This document shows positions 31,132 to 39,594 of a stretch of DNA of 64,000 bases, one piece after another. The notes beneath the pieces were generated by a model. The model saw only the letters and a program-made list of their open reading frames with translations, was not told the origin of the DNA and searched no databases. The translations under genes were made by a program, and so were the position numbers. Each line of letters begins with the position of its first letter. Positions within the stretch are counted from its first letter, which is position 1. The stretch is from Piscinibacter gummiphilus (GTDB lineage Bacteria > Pseudomonadota > Gammaproteobacteria > Burkholderiales > Burkholderiaceae_C). Location of the stretch: positions 4,402,001 to 4,466,000 of the forward strand of contig NZ_CP015118.1 in NCBI RefSeq assembly GCF_002116905.1. Direction: 5' to 3'.

Positions 31132-32217
31132 TCAGGCCATGCCGCCCAGGCGCAGCACCATCGCATGGATGGCACCGATCTGGACGGCTCGCTGCGAGTA
31201 GTAGTCGGGGTGGCGCACGTCCGGGCTGCTGTAGCCCCACCAGTCCCAGCAGCCCTCGGGGTTCTGCGTGACACCGTCGTCGATGCCTTCCGCCTGCGGG
31301 TACAGCACGACGATGCCGTTGGTGTCGGCCATTTCGTTGTAGCCGGTGGTGGTCATGTAGCGGTTGCCGTAGGGCGGGTCGTTCGCCCGGTCGGGGCGGC
31401 CATTGACGAGGTCGACGTAGTTGTAGCCCTGCTTGCACCCGTGCAGCGCGACGTGCACGCGGCAGGGCCCGCCCTCCTCCACCGACTTCGGCACGTAGAC
31501 GTAGCCGTAGGCGCTCATGCTCGAGCGCGGATCGTCGCCGAAGAACTCGCGCTGGTCGAAGCGCAGCAGCCGGCCGCCGAGGCGCTCGGCCGGGGCGTTC
31601 AGCGGCCCGTGCAGGTGTTCGAGCACGTCCCAGCTCTGCATGCGGGCCCCGGGCAGCCGGTTGATGTACGGCGGGCGGTTCGCGTCGAGCGGGTTGTCCT
31701 CGAGGTTCGTCGTCAGGATCGCGTGGCCGGCCGGCACGTCGTCGACGAACATCAGGTTCGCGGGTGGCACGCCCAGCGCCTCGTAGAAGCGCCGGGTGGT
31801 GTGCACCACCGACGAATCGACGACGGTGTCCGCGCTGCCGGTGAAGATGTAGAGCCAGTCGTCGGCCAGGTTCTCGACGGGGTCGATCAGCCGGTCCCGC
31901 GCGGTCTGCCGCGCCACCGCCACGAGGCGTTCGGGATCAGGCCCCACCTGCGGGATCAGCGGGTTCATGCAGACGAACAGCGCGTTCTGCACGAAGGCAT
32001 CCTCCGCGATGAAGGACGCGGCGCGGAAGGTCTCGGCGCACCGGTACGGCCCGCCGGCGATGATGCCGGCACCCGAGAACATCGCCGAGTGCGCCAGGTG
32101 CAGCTGCACGGCCATGAACGCGCCGGACGAGAGCCCGGACACCGAACACCGGGTCAGGTCGGCGGCGCCCCAGGGCGTCAGCGGGTCCGCCAGCGGCGGG
32201 GAATGCGTGGAAGCCAT
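31132..32217 (-). CDS. PHB depolymerase, extracellular-type-2 catalytic domain without signal peptide
   Basis: A 361-residue alpha/beta-hydrolase of the poly(3-hydroxybutyrate) depolymerase family. The lipase box GLSSG (Ser30) is near the N-terminus, as in the type 2 catalytic domains of secreted depolymerases, followed by GAGIIAGGPYRC. Asp and His candidates are in FTGSADTVVD and HVALHGCKQGYNYVD. The C-terminal part includes GCWDWWGYSS. There is no signal peptide, no linker and no substrate-binding domain, so it probably works inside the cell on native granules or oligomers. Co-transcribed with a phasin-like gene. Confidence 0.8.
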   Translation of the reverse strand: MASTHSPPLADPLTPWGAADLTRCSVSGLSSGAFMAVQLHLAHSAMFSGAGIIAGGPYRCAETFRAASFIAEDAFVQNALFVCMNPLIPQVGPDPERLVAVARQTARDRLIDPVENLADDWLYIFTGSADTVVDSSVVHTTRRFYEALGVPPANLMFVDDVPAGHAILTTNLEDNPLDANRPPYINRLPGARMQSWDVLEHLHGPLNAPAERLGGRLLRFDQREFFGDDPRSSMSAYGYVYVPKSVEEGGPCRVHVALHGCKQGYNYVDLVNGRPDRANDPPYGNRYMTTTGYNEMADTNGIVVLYPQAEGIDDGVTQNPEGCWDWWGYSSPDVRHPDYYSQRAVQIGAIHAMVLRLGGMA

Positions 32218-32436
32218 CGGGATCCTCCGTCAGACGATCGACTCAGGACGGCGATGCTGCAGTGCCGCATGCGCGAAGGCTACACGATCGCGGACCCGTT
32301 CGTCGATCCCCATGCCCGCGGCGGGGGACTGTCCGATCACCCCGCCCCGACAGGCCTTCACGCCCACCCATTCGGACGTTGATCCGCGCCCGGAGCGGCT
32401 CCTACGATGCGCCTCCCCTTCGCGAAGGCGACGACC

Positions 32437-33924
32437 ATGGACCTCTCTCACCTCGACGCCTCGCGGCTGCTGTTCGGCTTCACCGCGGCGTACCACTTCC
32501 TCTTCGTGCCCGTGACGATCGGGCTCATGGCCCTGATCGCGGTGTTCGAGGGCTGGGCCCTGTTCACGGGCCGGCCGGCGCTGCGCATCGCCGCGCGTTT
32601 CCTCGCGTGGCCCTTCCTGCTGCACTTCGCGTGCGGCGTGCTGACGGGCTACCCGCTTCGGCACCAGATCGAACTGCACTGGTCCGGCTACGCGGCCGTG
32701 GTGCAGCAGGTCGTGGGAACGGTGTTCGCCTTCGAGGGCGCGGTGGCGCCGTGGCTGTTCGCGCTGGTGGCGATGTTCGCGCTGGGCTGGCATCTGAAGC
32801 CCGTGTGGCACTGGCTCGTCAGCACGGCGCTCGCGGTGGTGCTGATCGTGCAGTCGGGCGCCATCCTGATGATCAACGCGTGGATGCAGCTGCCGGTGGG
32901 CGCCACCTTCGACGGCCACCGCGCGCGCGTCGACCACCTGTGGGACCTCGCCGGCAACCCGCTCCTCATCCCGAAGGTGCTGCACACGGTGGGCGGAGCC
33001 TGGGTGCTGGGCGGGTTCCTCGGCGTGTCGATCAGCGCGTGGTTCCTGCTGCGGCAACGGCACGTGGACATCGCGGGTCCGAGCCTGCGCGCGGCTGCCG
33101 CGTTCACGCTGGCGGCGCTGCTGCTCACGGGCATCGCCGGCCACTGGAGTGGCGAGCGCCTCGCGACACACCAGCCGGCCAAGTTCGCGGCCATCGAGGC
33201 CCTGTGGGAGAGCGACCCCGACGGCAACCCGCTGCTGCTGTTCGCGCTGCCCGACCAGGCGGCCCGGCGCAACCGCTTCGAGGTGGGGCTGCCCGGCGTG
33301 CTGGACTGGGTCGCCCACGCGGAGCCCGGTGAACTGCGCGGGCTGCGGTCGTTGGCGGACGAGACCGGCCGCACGCTGCGCCAGGCGCTGGACGACGCTC
33401 CGGCATCCCGGCTCGGTCCCACCACCCTCTTCGGTTCATCGTGCTGTGCCACGCGGCCGGGCGAGGCCGAGATCGACCATGTCGCGCGCCAGGCCCTGCC
33501 GCCCGTCGCGACCGTGTTCTGGTCGTTCCGCGTGATGCTGCTGGCGTGGGGGGCGATGGTGTGCCTCGTCGCCGCGGTGTTGTGGCGCCCGCCCGGGCCC
33601 CGCCTCCTCACCGCCTGCGTGTGGGCCGTGCCGCTGCCGTGGGTGGCCATCGAGGCGGGGTGGCTGGTGTGCGAGGCGGGACGGCAGCCGTGGACGATCA
33701 CCGGGGTGCTGGCGACCCGGGCGAGCCTCGGGCATGTCTCGGCCGCGGAGGTGGGCAGCCACCTGCTGCTGGCCCTGGTGACGGGGGCGCTGCTGCTGGC
33801 GGTGCATGTGGCGCTGAACCTGGCCCATGTGCGGCGGGGGTTGCGGCCGGCCCCGGCAAGGTCTTGCGGGACGCGCCAGAATGCACCCCGGCCTTCCCTC
33901 CAACACCTGTCACGGACCCCATGA
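32437..33924 (+). CDS. CydA-like cytochrome bd oxidase subunit I, no CydB nearby
   Basis: A 495-residue inner-membrane protein related to subunit I of cytochrome bd quinol oxidase. Compared from memory with E. coli CydA: heme b595 His is present (His20 in AAYHFLFVP), heme b558 His (His183, VLHTVGGAWV) and Met (FRVMLLAW) are present, and the quinol-loop end EAGRQPW is kept. The Glu matching E99 is present (FEG, residue 100), but the residue matching E107 appears to be Phe. The Q-loop is short. No cydB, cydX or cydDC gene is adjacent; the following gene, overlapping by ATGA, is a glutathione transferase. Start chosen at MDLSHLD; an upstream in-frame ATG adds ten residues. Confidence 0.85.
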   Translation: MDLSHLDASRLLFGFTAAYHFLFVPVTIGLMALIAVFEGWALFTGRPALRIAARFLAWPFLLHFACGVLTGYPLRHQIELHWSGYAAVVQQVVGTVFAFEGAVAPWLFALVAMFALGWHLKPVWHWLVSTALAVVLIVQSGAILMINAWMQLPVGATFDGHRARVDHLWDLAGNPLLIPKVLHTVGGAWVLGGFLGVSISAWFLLRQRHVDIAGPSLRAAAAFTLAALLLTGIAGHWSGERLATHQPAKFAAIEALWESDPDGNPLLLFALPDQAARRNRFEVGLPGVLDWVAHAEPGELRGLRSLADETGRTLRQALDDAPASRLGPTTLFGSSCCATRPGEAEIDHVARQALPPVATVFWSFRVMLLAWGAMVCLVAAVLWRPPGPRLLTACVWAVPLPWVAIEAGWLVCEAGRQPWTITGVLATRASLGHVSAAEVGSHLLLALVTGALLLAVHVALNLAHVRRGLRPAPARSCGTRQNAPRPSLQHLSRTP

Positions 33925-34628
33925 CCCAGCTTTCCGATTTCCCCATCACGAAGAAGTGGCCTGCCCAGCACCCCGAGCGCATCCAGTTGTACTCGCTGCC
34001 CACGCCCAACGGCGTGAAGGTGTCGATCCTGCTGGAGGAGACCGGCCTGCCCTACGAGCCGCACCTGGTGAACTTCGCCACCAACGACCAGATGTCGCCG
34101 GAGTTCCTGTCGCTGAACCCGAACAACAAGATCCCGGCCATCATCGACCCCAATGGTCCGGACGGGCAGCCGCTCGCGCTGTTCGAGTCGGGCGCGATCC
34201 TGCTGTACCTCGCGAACAAGGCCGGGCGTTTCCTGCCGGCCGACACCACCGGCCGCTACGAGACGCTGCAGTGGGTGATGTTCCAGATGGGCGGCATCGG
34301 GCCCATGTTCGGCCAGCTCGGCTTCTTCCACAAGTTCGCCGGCAAGGACTACGAGGACAAGCGCCCGCGCGACCGCTACGTGGCCGAATCGAAGCGCCTG
34401 CTGTCGGTGCTGGACGTGCACCTCGCCGGCCGCGAGTGGGTGATGGGCGACGAGTACACCATCGCCGACATCGCGATCTTCCCGTGGGTGCGCAACCTCG
34501 TGGGCTTCTACGGCGCGGGTGAGCTCGTCGAGTTCGCGCTGTTCAAGAACGTGCAACGGGTGCTGGATGCATTCGTGGCGCGGCCGGCGGTGCAGCGGGG
34601 GCTGAACATCCCGCAGCGCCCGGCCTGA
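33921..34628 (+). CDS. Glutathione transferase, YfcG/Ure2p-like
   Basis: A 235-residue cytoplasmic GST. The thioredoxin-fold part has the YfcG-like start IQLYSLPTPNGVKVSILLEE, NPNNKIPAIIDPNG and the glutathione-binding LFESGAILLYLA; the helical part contains GGIGPMFGQLGFF and the N-capping motif YTIADIAIFPWV. YfcG-type enzymes act as disulfide-bond oxidoreductases with glutathione. It is coupled by ATGA to the orphan CydA-like gene, which hints at a redox partnership, though co-transcription alone does not prove it. Confidence 0.9.
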   Translation: MTQLSDFPITKKWPAQHPERIQLYSLPTPNGVKVSILLEETGLPYEPHLVNFATNDQMSPEFLSLNPNNKIPAIIDPNGPDGQPLALFESGAILLYLANKAGRFLPADTTGRYETLQWVMFQMGGIGPMFGQLGFFHKFAGKDYEDKRPRDRYVAESKRLLSVLDVHLAGREWVMGDEYTIADIAIFPWVRNLVGFYGAGELVEFALFKNVQRVLDAFVARPAVQRGLNIPQRPA

Positions 34629-34632
34629 CCGG

Positions 34633-35259
34633 TCAGCGCAGGCGCGACGCCGCGGTGGGCAACGCGATCGTCGACGTCATCGAGGTCGTGAGCCACGCCG
34701 GCCCGCCCTTCGGCGGCCAGATGCCATCGGCCACGGCCTGGCCCCGCGCCTTGGCGCGGGCGTCCAGCGACGGGTACGCCCAGATGTTGGTGAAGCGCGG
34801 CGCGCCGTCGAGCGCCACCATCGCGGCCACGCACGGCGAACGTTCGTGGCGCGCGGGCAGGTACTTCTCCCACAGGTCGATGGTGGGCTGCACGCCGCCC
34901 GGCTTGATGCCGTAGGTGCGGATCTCGTAGACCGGGCCGAGGATGCCCGACTCGGCCGACGGGCGCACCGGCTTCATCCACGGGAAGCCGCGGTAGGCAT
35001 GCAACGCGAGGTCGACGTACAGCGCACCGCAGCCGAACGGATCGGCGTGCCGCAACGTGCGTTCGCGTTCGGCCCACAGCGCCTCGGCCGTGTCGAAGCC
35101 GCGCAGCACGGTCATCTGGTTCAGCACCCCGATGTCGGAGAACCACACGCCCAGCAGCTCCCCCCCGGCCTCGGGCGACGTGGAGAACGCCTCGACACCG
35201 GCGTTGGCGGGCGCGGCCGTGCCGAACGGCAGCGTGAGGGTCGCGATCTCGTAGAACAT
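34633..35259 (-). CDS. NIPSNAP-family protein with two ferredoxin-like domains
   Basis: A 208-residue soluble protein with two NIPSNAP-type dimeric alpha/beta-barrel repeats: the first from FYEIATLTLPFG, the second from VYEIRTYGIKPGGVQPTIDLW, which is the classical YELRxYxxKPG motif. The molecular activity of NIPSNAP proteins in bacteria is not established; they recur in catabolic clusters for aromatic and alicyclic compounds. Last gene of a five-gene operon, ten bases after a flavoprotein gene. AAGGAA supports the ATG. Confidence 0.85.
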   Translation of the reverse strand: MFYEIATLTLPFGTAAPANAGVEAFSTSPEAGGELLGVWFSDIGVLNQMTVLRGFDTAEALWAERERTLRHADPFGCGALYVDLALHAYRGFPWMKPVRPSAESGILGPVYEIRTYGIKPGGVQPTIDLWEKYLPARHERSPCVAAMVALDGAPRFTNIWAYPSLDARAKARGQAVADGIWPPKGGPAWLTTSMTSTIALPTAASRLR

Positions 35260-35269
35260 GGGATTCCTT

Positions 35270-37030
35270 TCAGGACAGGGAGAGGGATTCGGAATGGAGG
35301 GCGGGCTCGGCCCCCTCCCCATCGATGCCGGCCAGGTGGCGGCCGGCGATGTAGCCGAAGGTCATCGCGGGGCCCAGCGTGATGCCACCGCTCGGGTAGC
35401 GGCCGCCCATCACGCTCGACATGTCGGCCCCGCACGCGAAGAGACCCGGCACCGGCCGGCCGGTGCCGTCGAGCACCCTCGCCAGCGCATCGGTGCGCAG
35501 GCCGGCGAAGGTGCCGAGGCTGCCCGGCACGACCTTCACCGCGTAGAACGGGCCGCGTTCGATCGGCGCGAGGCACGGGTTCGGTGTGTGCGCCGCATCG
35601 CCGTTGACGCGGTTGTACGGGATGCCGCCACGGCCGAACGCGGTGTCCGTGCCCTGGACCGCGTCGCGGTTGTGGGTGGCGAGGGTCTCGGCGAACGCGG
35701 CCGCGTCGAGGCCGCAGGCCGCCGCCAGCTCGGCCGGCGTGCGCCCGCGCATCAGGTAGCCCGACCGCAGCGAGGGTCCGAGCGGCATCGGCGCCGGCTT
35801 CGCATGGCCGAGGCCGTAGTGGCGGATGAACGTGTGGTCGCACACGAGCCACGCCTCGACCGGCTCGCCCTTCGGCACGGCCGCGAGCAGGCCGCCGATG
35901 AAGTCGTGGTACGAGCCGGCCTCGTTGACGAAGCGACGGCCCGAACGGGTCACCGCGATGAGCCCGGGCTTCGCGCGTTCGAGCAGGTGCGGGAACGCGC
36001 CCACCGACCCGTCGCGCCGCGTCACGAGCGACACCGGTGCCCAGCCGCCGGCCGCGGGCAGCGTGTCGTCCACCACCGCGCCCACCGATTCACCGAGGCG
36101 CAGACCGTCGCCCGTGTTCGACGGCGGTGCGGCGGACCAGTGCTCGCGGCCCGTGGGCGCATGCGGGATCAGCGCGCGCTTGCGGGCGATGTCGTGCGGG
36201 AAGCCGCCGCAGGCGAGCACCACGCCGCGTCGTGCGTGCACCTCGTACCGGTGTCCCGAAGGGCCCGTGACACACGCGCCCGTGACCCGTTCGCCGTCGC
36301 GCAGCAGCCGCGTGACCGCGCTGTCCACCCGCAGGTCCACGCCGAGGTCGAACGCCGATTTCGCGAGGCGTGCGGCGAGTGCGTTGCCGTTGACGAGGTG
36401 CATGCCACGCCCGTGCAGCAGCAGGTCGCGCCCGTGGCGCAGCACCCGCGCGGTCACGTACGCGAAGGACCGCCACGAGCGCATCGCGTTCAGGAAGTGC
36501 CGCACGTCGGCGCCCGACGCGATGCCCATGCCCCACAGCGAGATCAGGTCGAGCGGCCGGCGCAGCGCGTGCACGCGGGCGCCGAGTTCGCGCGCGTCGA
36601 ACGGCGCGGCGCACACCGACCGGCCGCCCTCGCACGCGCCGGGGCTGTGACCGTGGAAGTCGGGCACCGCGTTGCCGTCGATGAACTTCACCGACGTGCG
36701 CGACTGGAAGAACTCGACCATGCGCGGGCCCTGCGCGAGGAAGGCCTCGACGCGCGCCGGGTCGTACCGGTCGCCGAGTTCGTGCCGCAGGTACGTGCGC
36801 GGCCCGTCTTCCGGCTCGACGATGCCCGCGGCCACCGCGAGCGGGTTGCGCGGGATCCACAACCACCCGCCCGACCACGCCGTGGTGCCGCCGTACACCG
36901 GCTCCTTCTCGAGCACGACCACCTTCAGCCCGTGTGCCGCGGCAGTGACGGCCGCGGAGAGGCCACCGGCGCCGGAGCCGATCACGAGCACGTCGCAGTC
37001 GACCACGGATTCACCCACGCTCTTGCCCAT
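35270..37030 (-). CDS. KstD-like FAD-dependent oxidoreductase (copy B)
   Basis: A 586-residue flavoprotein of the fumarate reductase/3-ketosteroid-delta1-dehydrogenase superfamily. FAD-binding DVLVIGSGAGGLSAAVTAAA and the GGTTAWSGGWLWIPRNP region, then GVVLACGGFPHDIARK and the closing GRYPSGGITLGPAMTFGYIA, are typical of KstD-like enzymes, which introduce or reduce C=C bonds next to a carbonyl. No signal peptide, so cytoplasmic. It is paralogous to the other flavoprotein in this operon. Its start overlaps the end of the AroE-like gene by 20 bases; a start a few codons later is possible. Confidence 0.9.
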   Translation of the reverse strand: MGKSVGESVVDCDVLVIGSGAGGLSAAVTAAAHGLKVVVLEKEPVYGGTTAWSGGWLWIPRNPLAVAAGIVEPEDGPRTYLRHELGDRYDPARVEAFLAQGPRMVEFFQSRTSVKFIDGNAVPDFHGHSPGACEGGRSVCAAPFDARELGARVHALRRPLDLISLWGMGIASGADVRHFLNAMRSWRSFAYVTARVLRHGRDLLLHGRGMHLVNGNALAARLAKSAFDLGVDLRVDSAVTRLLRDGERVTGACVTGPSGHRYEVHARRGVVLACGGFPHDIARKRALIPHAPTGREHWSAAPPSNTGDGLRLGESVGAVVDDTLPAAGGWAPVSLVTRRDGSVGAFPHLLERAKPGLIAVTRSGRRFVNEAGSYHDFIGGLLAAVPKGEPVEAWLVCDHTFIRHYGLGHAKPAPMPLGPSLRSGYLMRGRTPAELAAACGLDAAAFAETLATHNRDAVQGTDTAFGRGGIPYNRVNGDAAHTPNPCLAPIERGPFYAVKVVPGSLGTFAGLRTDALARVLDGTGRPVPGLFACGADMSSVMGGRYPSGGITLGPAMTFGYIAGRHLAGIDGEGAEPALHSESLSLS

Positions 37031-37844
37031 TCATGGCGAGCGGACCGTCGGCCAGAAGGAAGTCCACCATGCGTTCGCACACGGCCGCGAACATGCCCAC
37101 GCCCACCTGCGTGTGGCAACCGATGCGGCGCGCGGCCTCGATCAGCGGCGTCACGGCCGGCGCGGTGATCACGTCGCCGACGAAGGCCGAGCGCGACAGG
37201 TGCGAGACGTCGAACGGCAGCGGGTCGCCGTCGCGCATGCCGGAAGGCGTGGCGTTGACCACCACGTCGAACCCGGCGGGATCGGCGGAACCCACCGCGA
37301 CCTTGCCGCCATGGCGCGCACGCAGCCGGCCGATGAGCGCATCGCGGCGGGTGGTGTCGTCGTCGTGGATCGCGAGTTCGCCCACGCCCGATTCGAGCAG
37401 CGCCAGCGCGATGGCCGAGCCCGCCCCGCCCGCCCCCGCCATCAGCGCGCGCCGGCCCTCGGGCTTGCAGCCCACGGCCCGCGCCGCCTCGACGAAGCCG
37501 ATGCCGTCGACCTGGTCGCCGAACCAGCCGCCCTTCGCATCGCGGCGCAGGATGTTGACGGCGCCGAGGAATGCGGCGCGGTCGGTGGTGGCGGCGCAGA
37601 CGCGTGTCACGTCGAACTTGTGCGGCACGGTGACGATCAGGCCGTCGAAGTTCTTCGCGGCGGTCACGCCGGCGAGGAACGCGGGCAGGTCGGGCGTGGC
37701 CACGTGGAACGGCACCACGATGGCATCGCGCCCGCGCTCGCGCAGCGCCTGCGTGACCCCGGCCGGTGATTTCACCTGGGCGATGGGGTCGCCCACGATC
37801 GCGATCACGCGCGTGGCGCCGGTCAGGTGGTTCAGGAAGTTCAT
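37011..37844 (-). CDS. Shikimate/quinate dehydrogenase-like (AroE-family) protein
   Basis: A 277-residue NAD(P)-dependent AroE-like enzyme. The catalytic Lys is in VTVPHK (Lys76), with Asn97 (GAVNIL) and Asp113 (GDQVDGIGF) as expected, and the dinucleotide motif GAGGAGSA is present. However, the loop that binds the shikimate carboxylate, normally HSxSPxxHN, here reads AQVKSPAGVT: one Ser and the HN pair differ. So the substrate is probably a related hydroxylated cyclic acid or alcohol, and this is unlikely to be the housekeeping AroE. Overlaps both flanking flavoprotein genes. Confidence 0.85.
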   Translation of the reverse strand: MNFLNHLTGATRVIAIVGDPIAQVKSPAGVTQALRERGRDAIVVPFHVATPDLPAFLAGVTAAKNFDGLIVTVPHKFDVTRVCAATTDRAAFLGAVNILRRDAKGGWFGDQVDGIGFVEAARAVGCKPEGRRALMAGAGGAGSAIALALLESGVGELAIHDDDTTRRDALIGRLRARHGGKVAVGSADPAGFDVVVNATPSGMRDGDPLPFDVSHLSRSAFVGDVITAPAVTPLIEAARRIGCHTQVGVGMFAAVCERMVDFLLADGPLAMNGQERG

Positions 37845-39589
37845 GGGGTCACCTCATGGAAAGTCGGAGAGGCCGGCGCGGGCGCCGCGCCGAGCGCGTC
37901 CCGTGCCGCGATGTAGGCGAACACGAGACCGGGGCCGATCGTGATCCCGGGGCCGGGGTACACCCCGCCCATCACGGACTGCATGTCGTTGCCGCAGGCA
38001 TAGAGGCCAGGGATCGGGCCGTCGTCGTCGCCCAGCACGCGGGCACGGTCGTCGGTCACGAGGCCGGTGGCCGCGCCGATGTCGCCGGGGACCAGGCGCA
38101 CCGCGTAGAACGGCGCCGTGGCGATGGGCCCGAGGTTGGGGTTCGCACCGCCGAGGGAGGCGTCGCCCATGTGACGTTCGTAGTCGGTGCTGCCGCGGCC
38201 GAACTCGGGGTCGAGCCCCGCGGCGGCATGCCCGTTCATCGCCGCCACCGTGGCCTTCAGGCCCTCCGGATCGATGCGCAGCTTGCCGGCCAGTTCGTCG
38301 AGCGAACGGCCTTCGGTGAGGTAGCCGTCGGCGAGGAACGGGGCCAGGCCCTTGCCGCCGGGACGCACCATGCCGAGGCCGTACCGGCGCAACGCATCGG
38401 CGTCGCACACGAGGAAGGCCGGCACGCGCTGCGGCGCGTCGGCGCGCATCGCGAGGCCGAAGCGGTGGTACGAGGTGCTTTCGTTGACGAAGCGGCGGCC
38501 CGTGCGATCGACCGTGACCATGCCGGGCTTGGCGCGGTCCATCACGAAATGCGGGAACACGGCGGTGGTGCCGTCGGGGCGCTGGCGCAGCGACACCGGG
38601 GCCCAGAACGCGTGCGCCGCGTCGGTGGTGCCGAGGCGGGCGCCCGCGGCCAGCGCGAGGTCCTGGGCCGCACCGGTGTGCCCCGGCGCACCGGGACACC
38701 ACGCCGGGTCCGCCCCCGGCAGCAGTTCGGCGCGGCGCTGCGGGTGGCGGTTGAAGCCGCCGCTCGCGAGCACCACGGCACGCGCCACGTCGACCCGGTG
38801 CCGACGTCCGCCCTGCGCGAGCGTCACCGCGGCGATGCGGCCACCCTCGCGATGCAGCGCGTCGACGGAGGTCGACAGCGCGAGCGTCACGTTCGGACGG
38901 GCGGACAGCGAATGCAGGAACCGCGCGACGAGCGCGTTGCCCATCACGAGCCGGGTGCCGCGCGGGTGGCTCAGGCGGTCGAGCCCATGCCGCAGCAGCA
39001 GGCGCGTGGCGTGGCGGAACGACTGCCACGAGCGCGTGATCGACAGCAGGTGGTTGATGTCGGTGCGGTCCACCATCATCCCGCCCAGCACCGTGAACTC
39101 GGGGATCGGCGGGCGCACGAGCGGGAACAGCTCGCCCAGCAAGCGGCCGTCGAACGGCAGCGGTTCGAGCGCGCGGCCGGCCAGCGTCGAGCCTTCGACC
39201 TCGGACAGGTAGTCGGGATGTTTCGCACACGCGCGCCAGGCCACCGACGAGTTCGCCTCGATGTGGGCCACGGCCGCGGGGCCGTTCGCCAGCAGCGCCG
39301 CGCGCATCGCCTTCGGCGACTGGCGGCCCACCGTGCGGTCGAGGTAGCCGGCCGCGCGCTCCACCGTGTCGTTGCCAGGGACCTCGGTGGCGTGGGTCGT
39401 GCCCGGCACCCACGTCGTGCCCGCGGACAGTGCCGTGGTGCCGCCCACGACGGCCGTGTGTTCGACGAGCAGCACCTTCGCCCCGCCGATCGCCGCGAAC
39501 AGCGCCGCGGCGAGGCCCGCGCCGCCCGCGCCCACCACCACCACGTCGAAGGCCGTGTCGTCGGGCAGGCGGTCGGTCAGCACCTTCAT
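37841..39589 (-). CDS. KstD-like FAD-dependent oxidoreductase (copy A)
   Basis: A 582-residue flavoprotein with the same architecture as copy B: DVVVVGAGGAGLAAALFAAI, VVGGTTALSAGTTWVPG, AVVLASGGFNRHPQ and the C-terminal GVYPGPGITIGPGLVFAYIA. The GGVYPGPGITIGP end is the KstD-type flavin-contacting motif. The substrate is unknown. ATGA overlap with the AroE-like gene and five bases from the TIM-barrel gene. Two related flavoproteins around one dehydrogenase suggests sequential desaturation or isomer-specific steps on a ring. Confidence 0.9.
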   Translation of the reverse strand: MKVLTDRLPDDTAFDVVVVGAGGAGLAAALFAAIGGAKVLLVEHTAVVGGTTALSAGTTWVPGTTHATEVPGNDTVERAAGYLDRTVGRQSPKAMRAALLANGPAAVAHIEANSSVAWRACAKHPDYLSEVEGSTLAGRALEPLPFDGRLLGELFPLVRPPIPEFTVLGGMMVDRTDINHLLSITRSWQSFRHATRLLLRHGLDRLSHPRGTRLVMGNALVARFLHSLSARPNVTLALSTSVDALHREGGRIAAVTLAQGGRRHRVDVARAVVLASGGFNRHPQRRAELLPGADPAWCPGAPGHTGAAQDLALAAGARLGTTDAAHAFWAPVSLRQRPDGTTAVFPHFVMDRAKPGMVTVDRTGRRFVNESTSYHRFGLAMRADAPQRVPAFLVCDADALRRYGLGMVRPGGKGLAPFLADGYLTEGRSLDELAGKLRIDPEGLKATVAAMNGHAAAGLDPEFGRGSTDYERHMGDASLGGANPNLGPIATAPFYAVRLVPGDIGAATGLVTDDRARVLGDDDGPIPGLYACGNDMQSVMGGVYPGPGITIGPGLVFAYIAARDALGAAPAPASPTFHEVTP

Positions 39590-39594
39590 GGCGG

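Noticed and set aside
37011..37844. Calling the AroE-like gene the housekeeping shikimate dehydrogenase
   Set aside because: The substrate loop lacks the HSxSPxxHN pattern and the gene lies in a catabolic operon with a LysR regulator.
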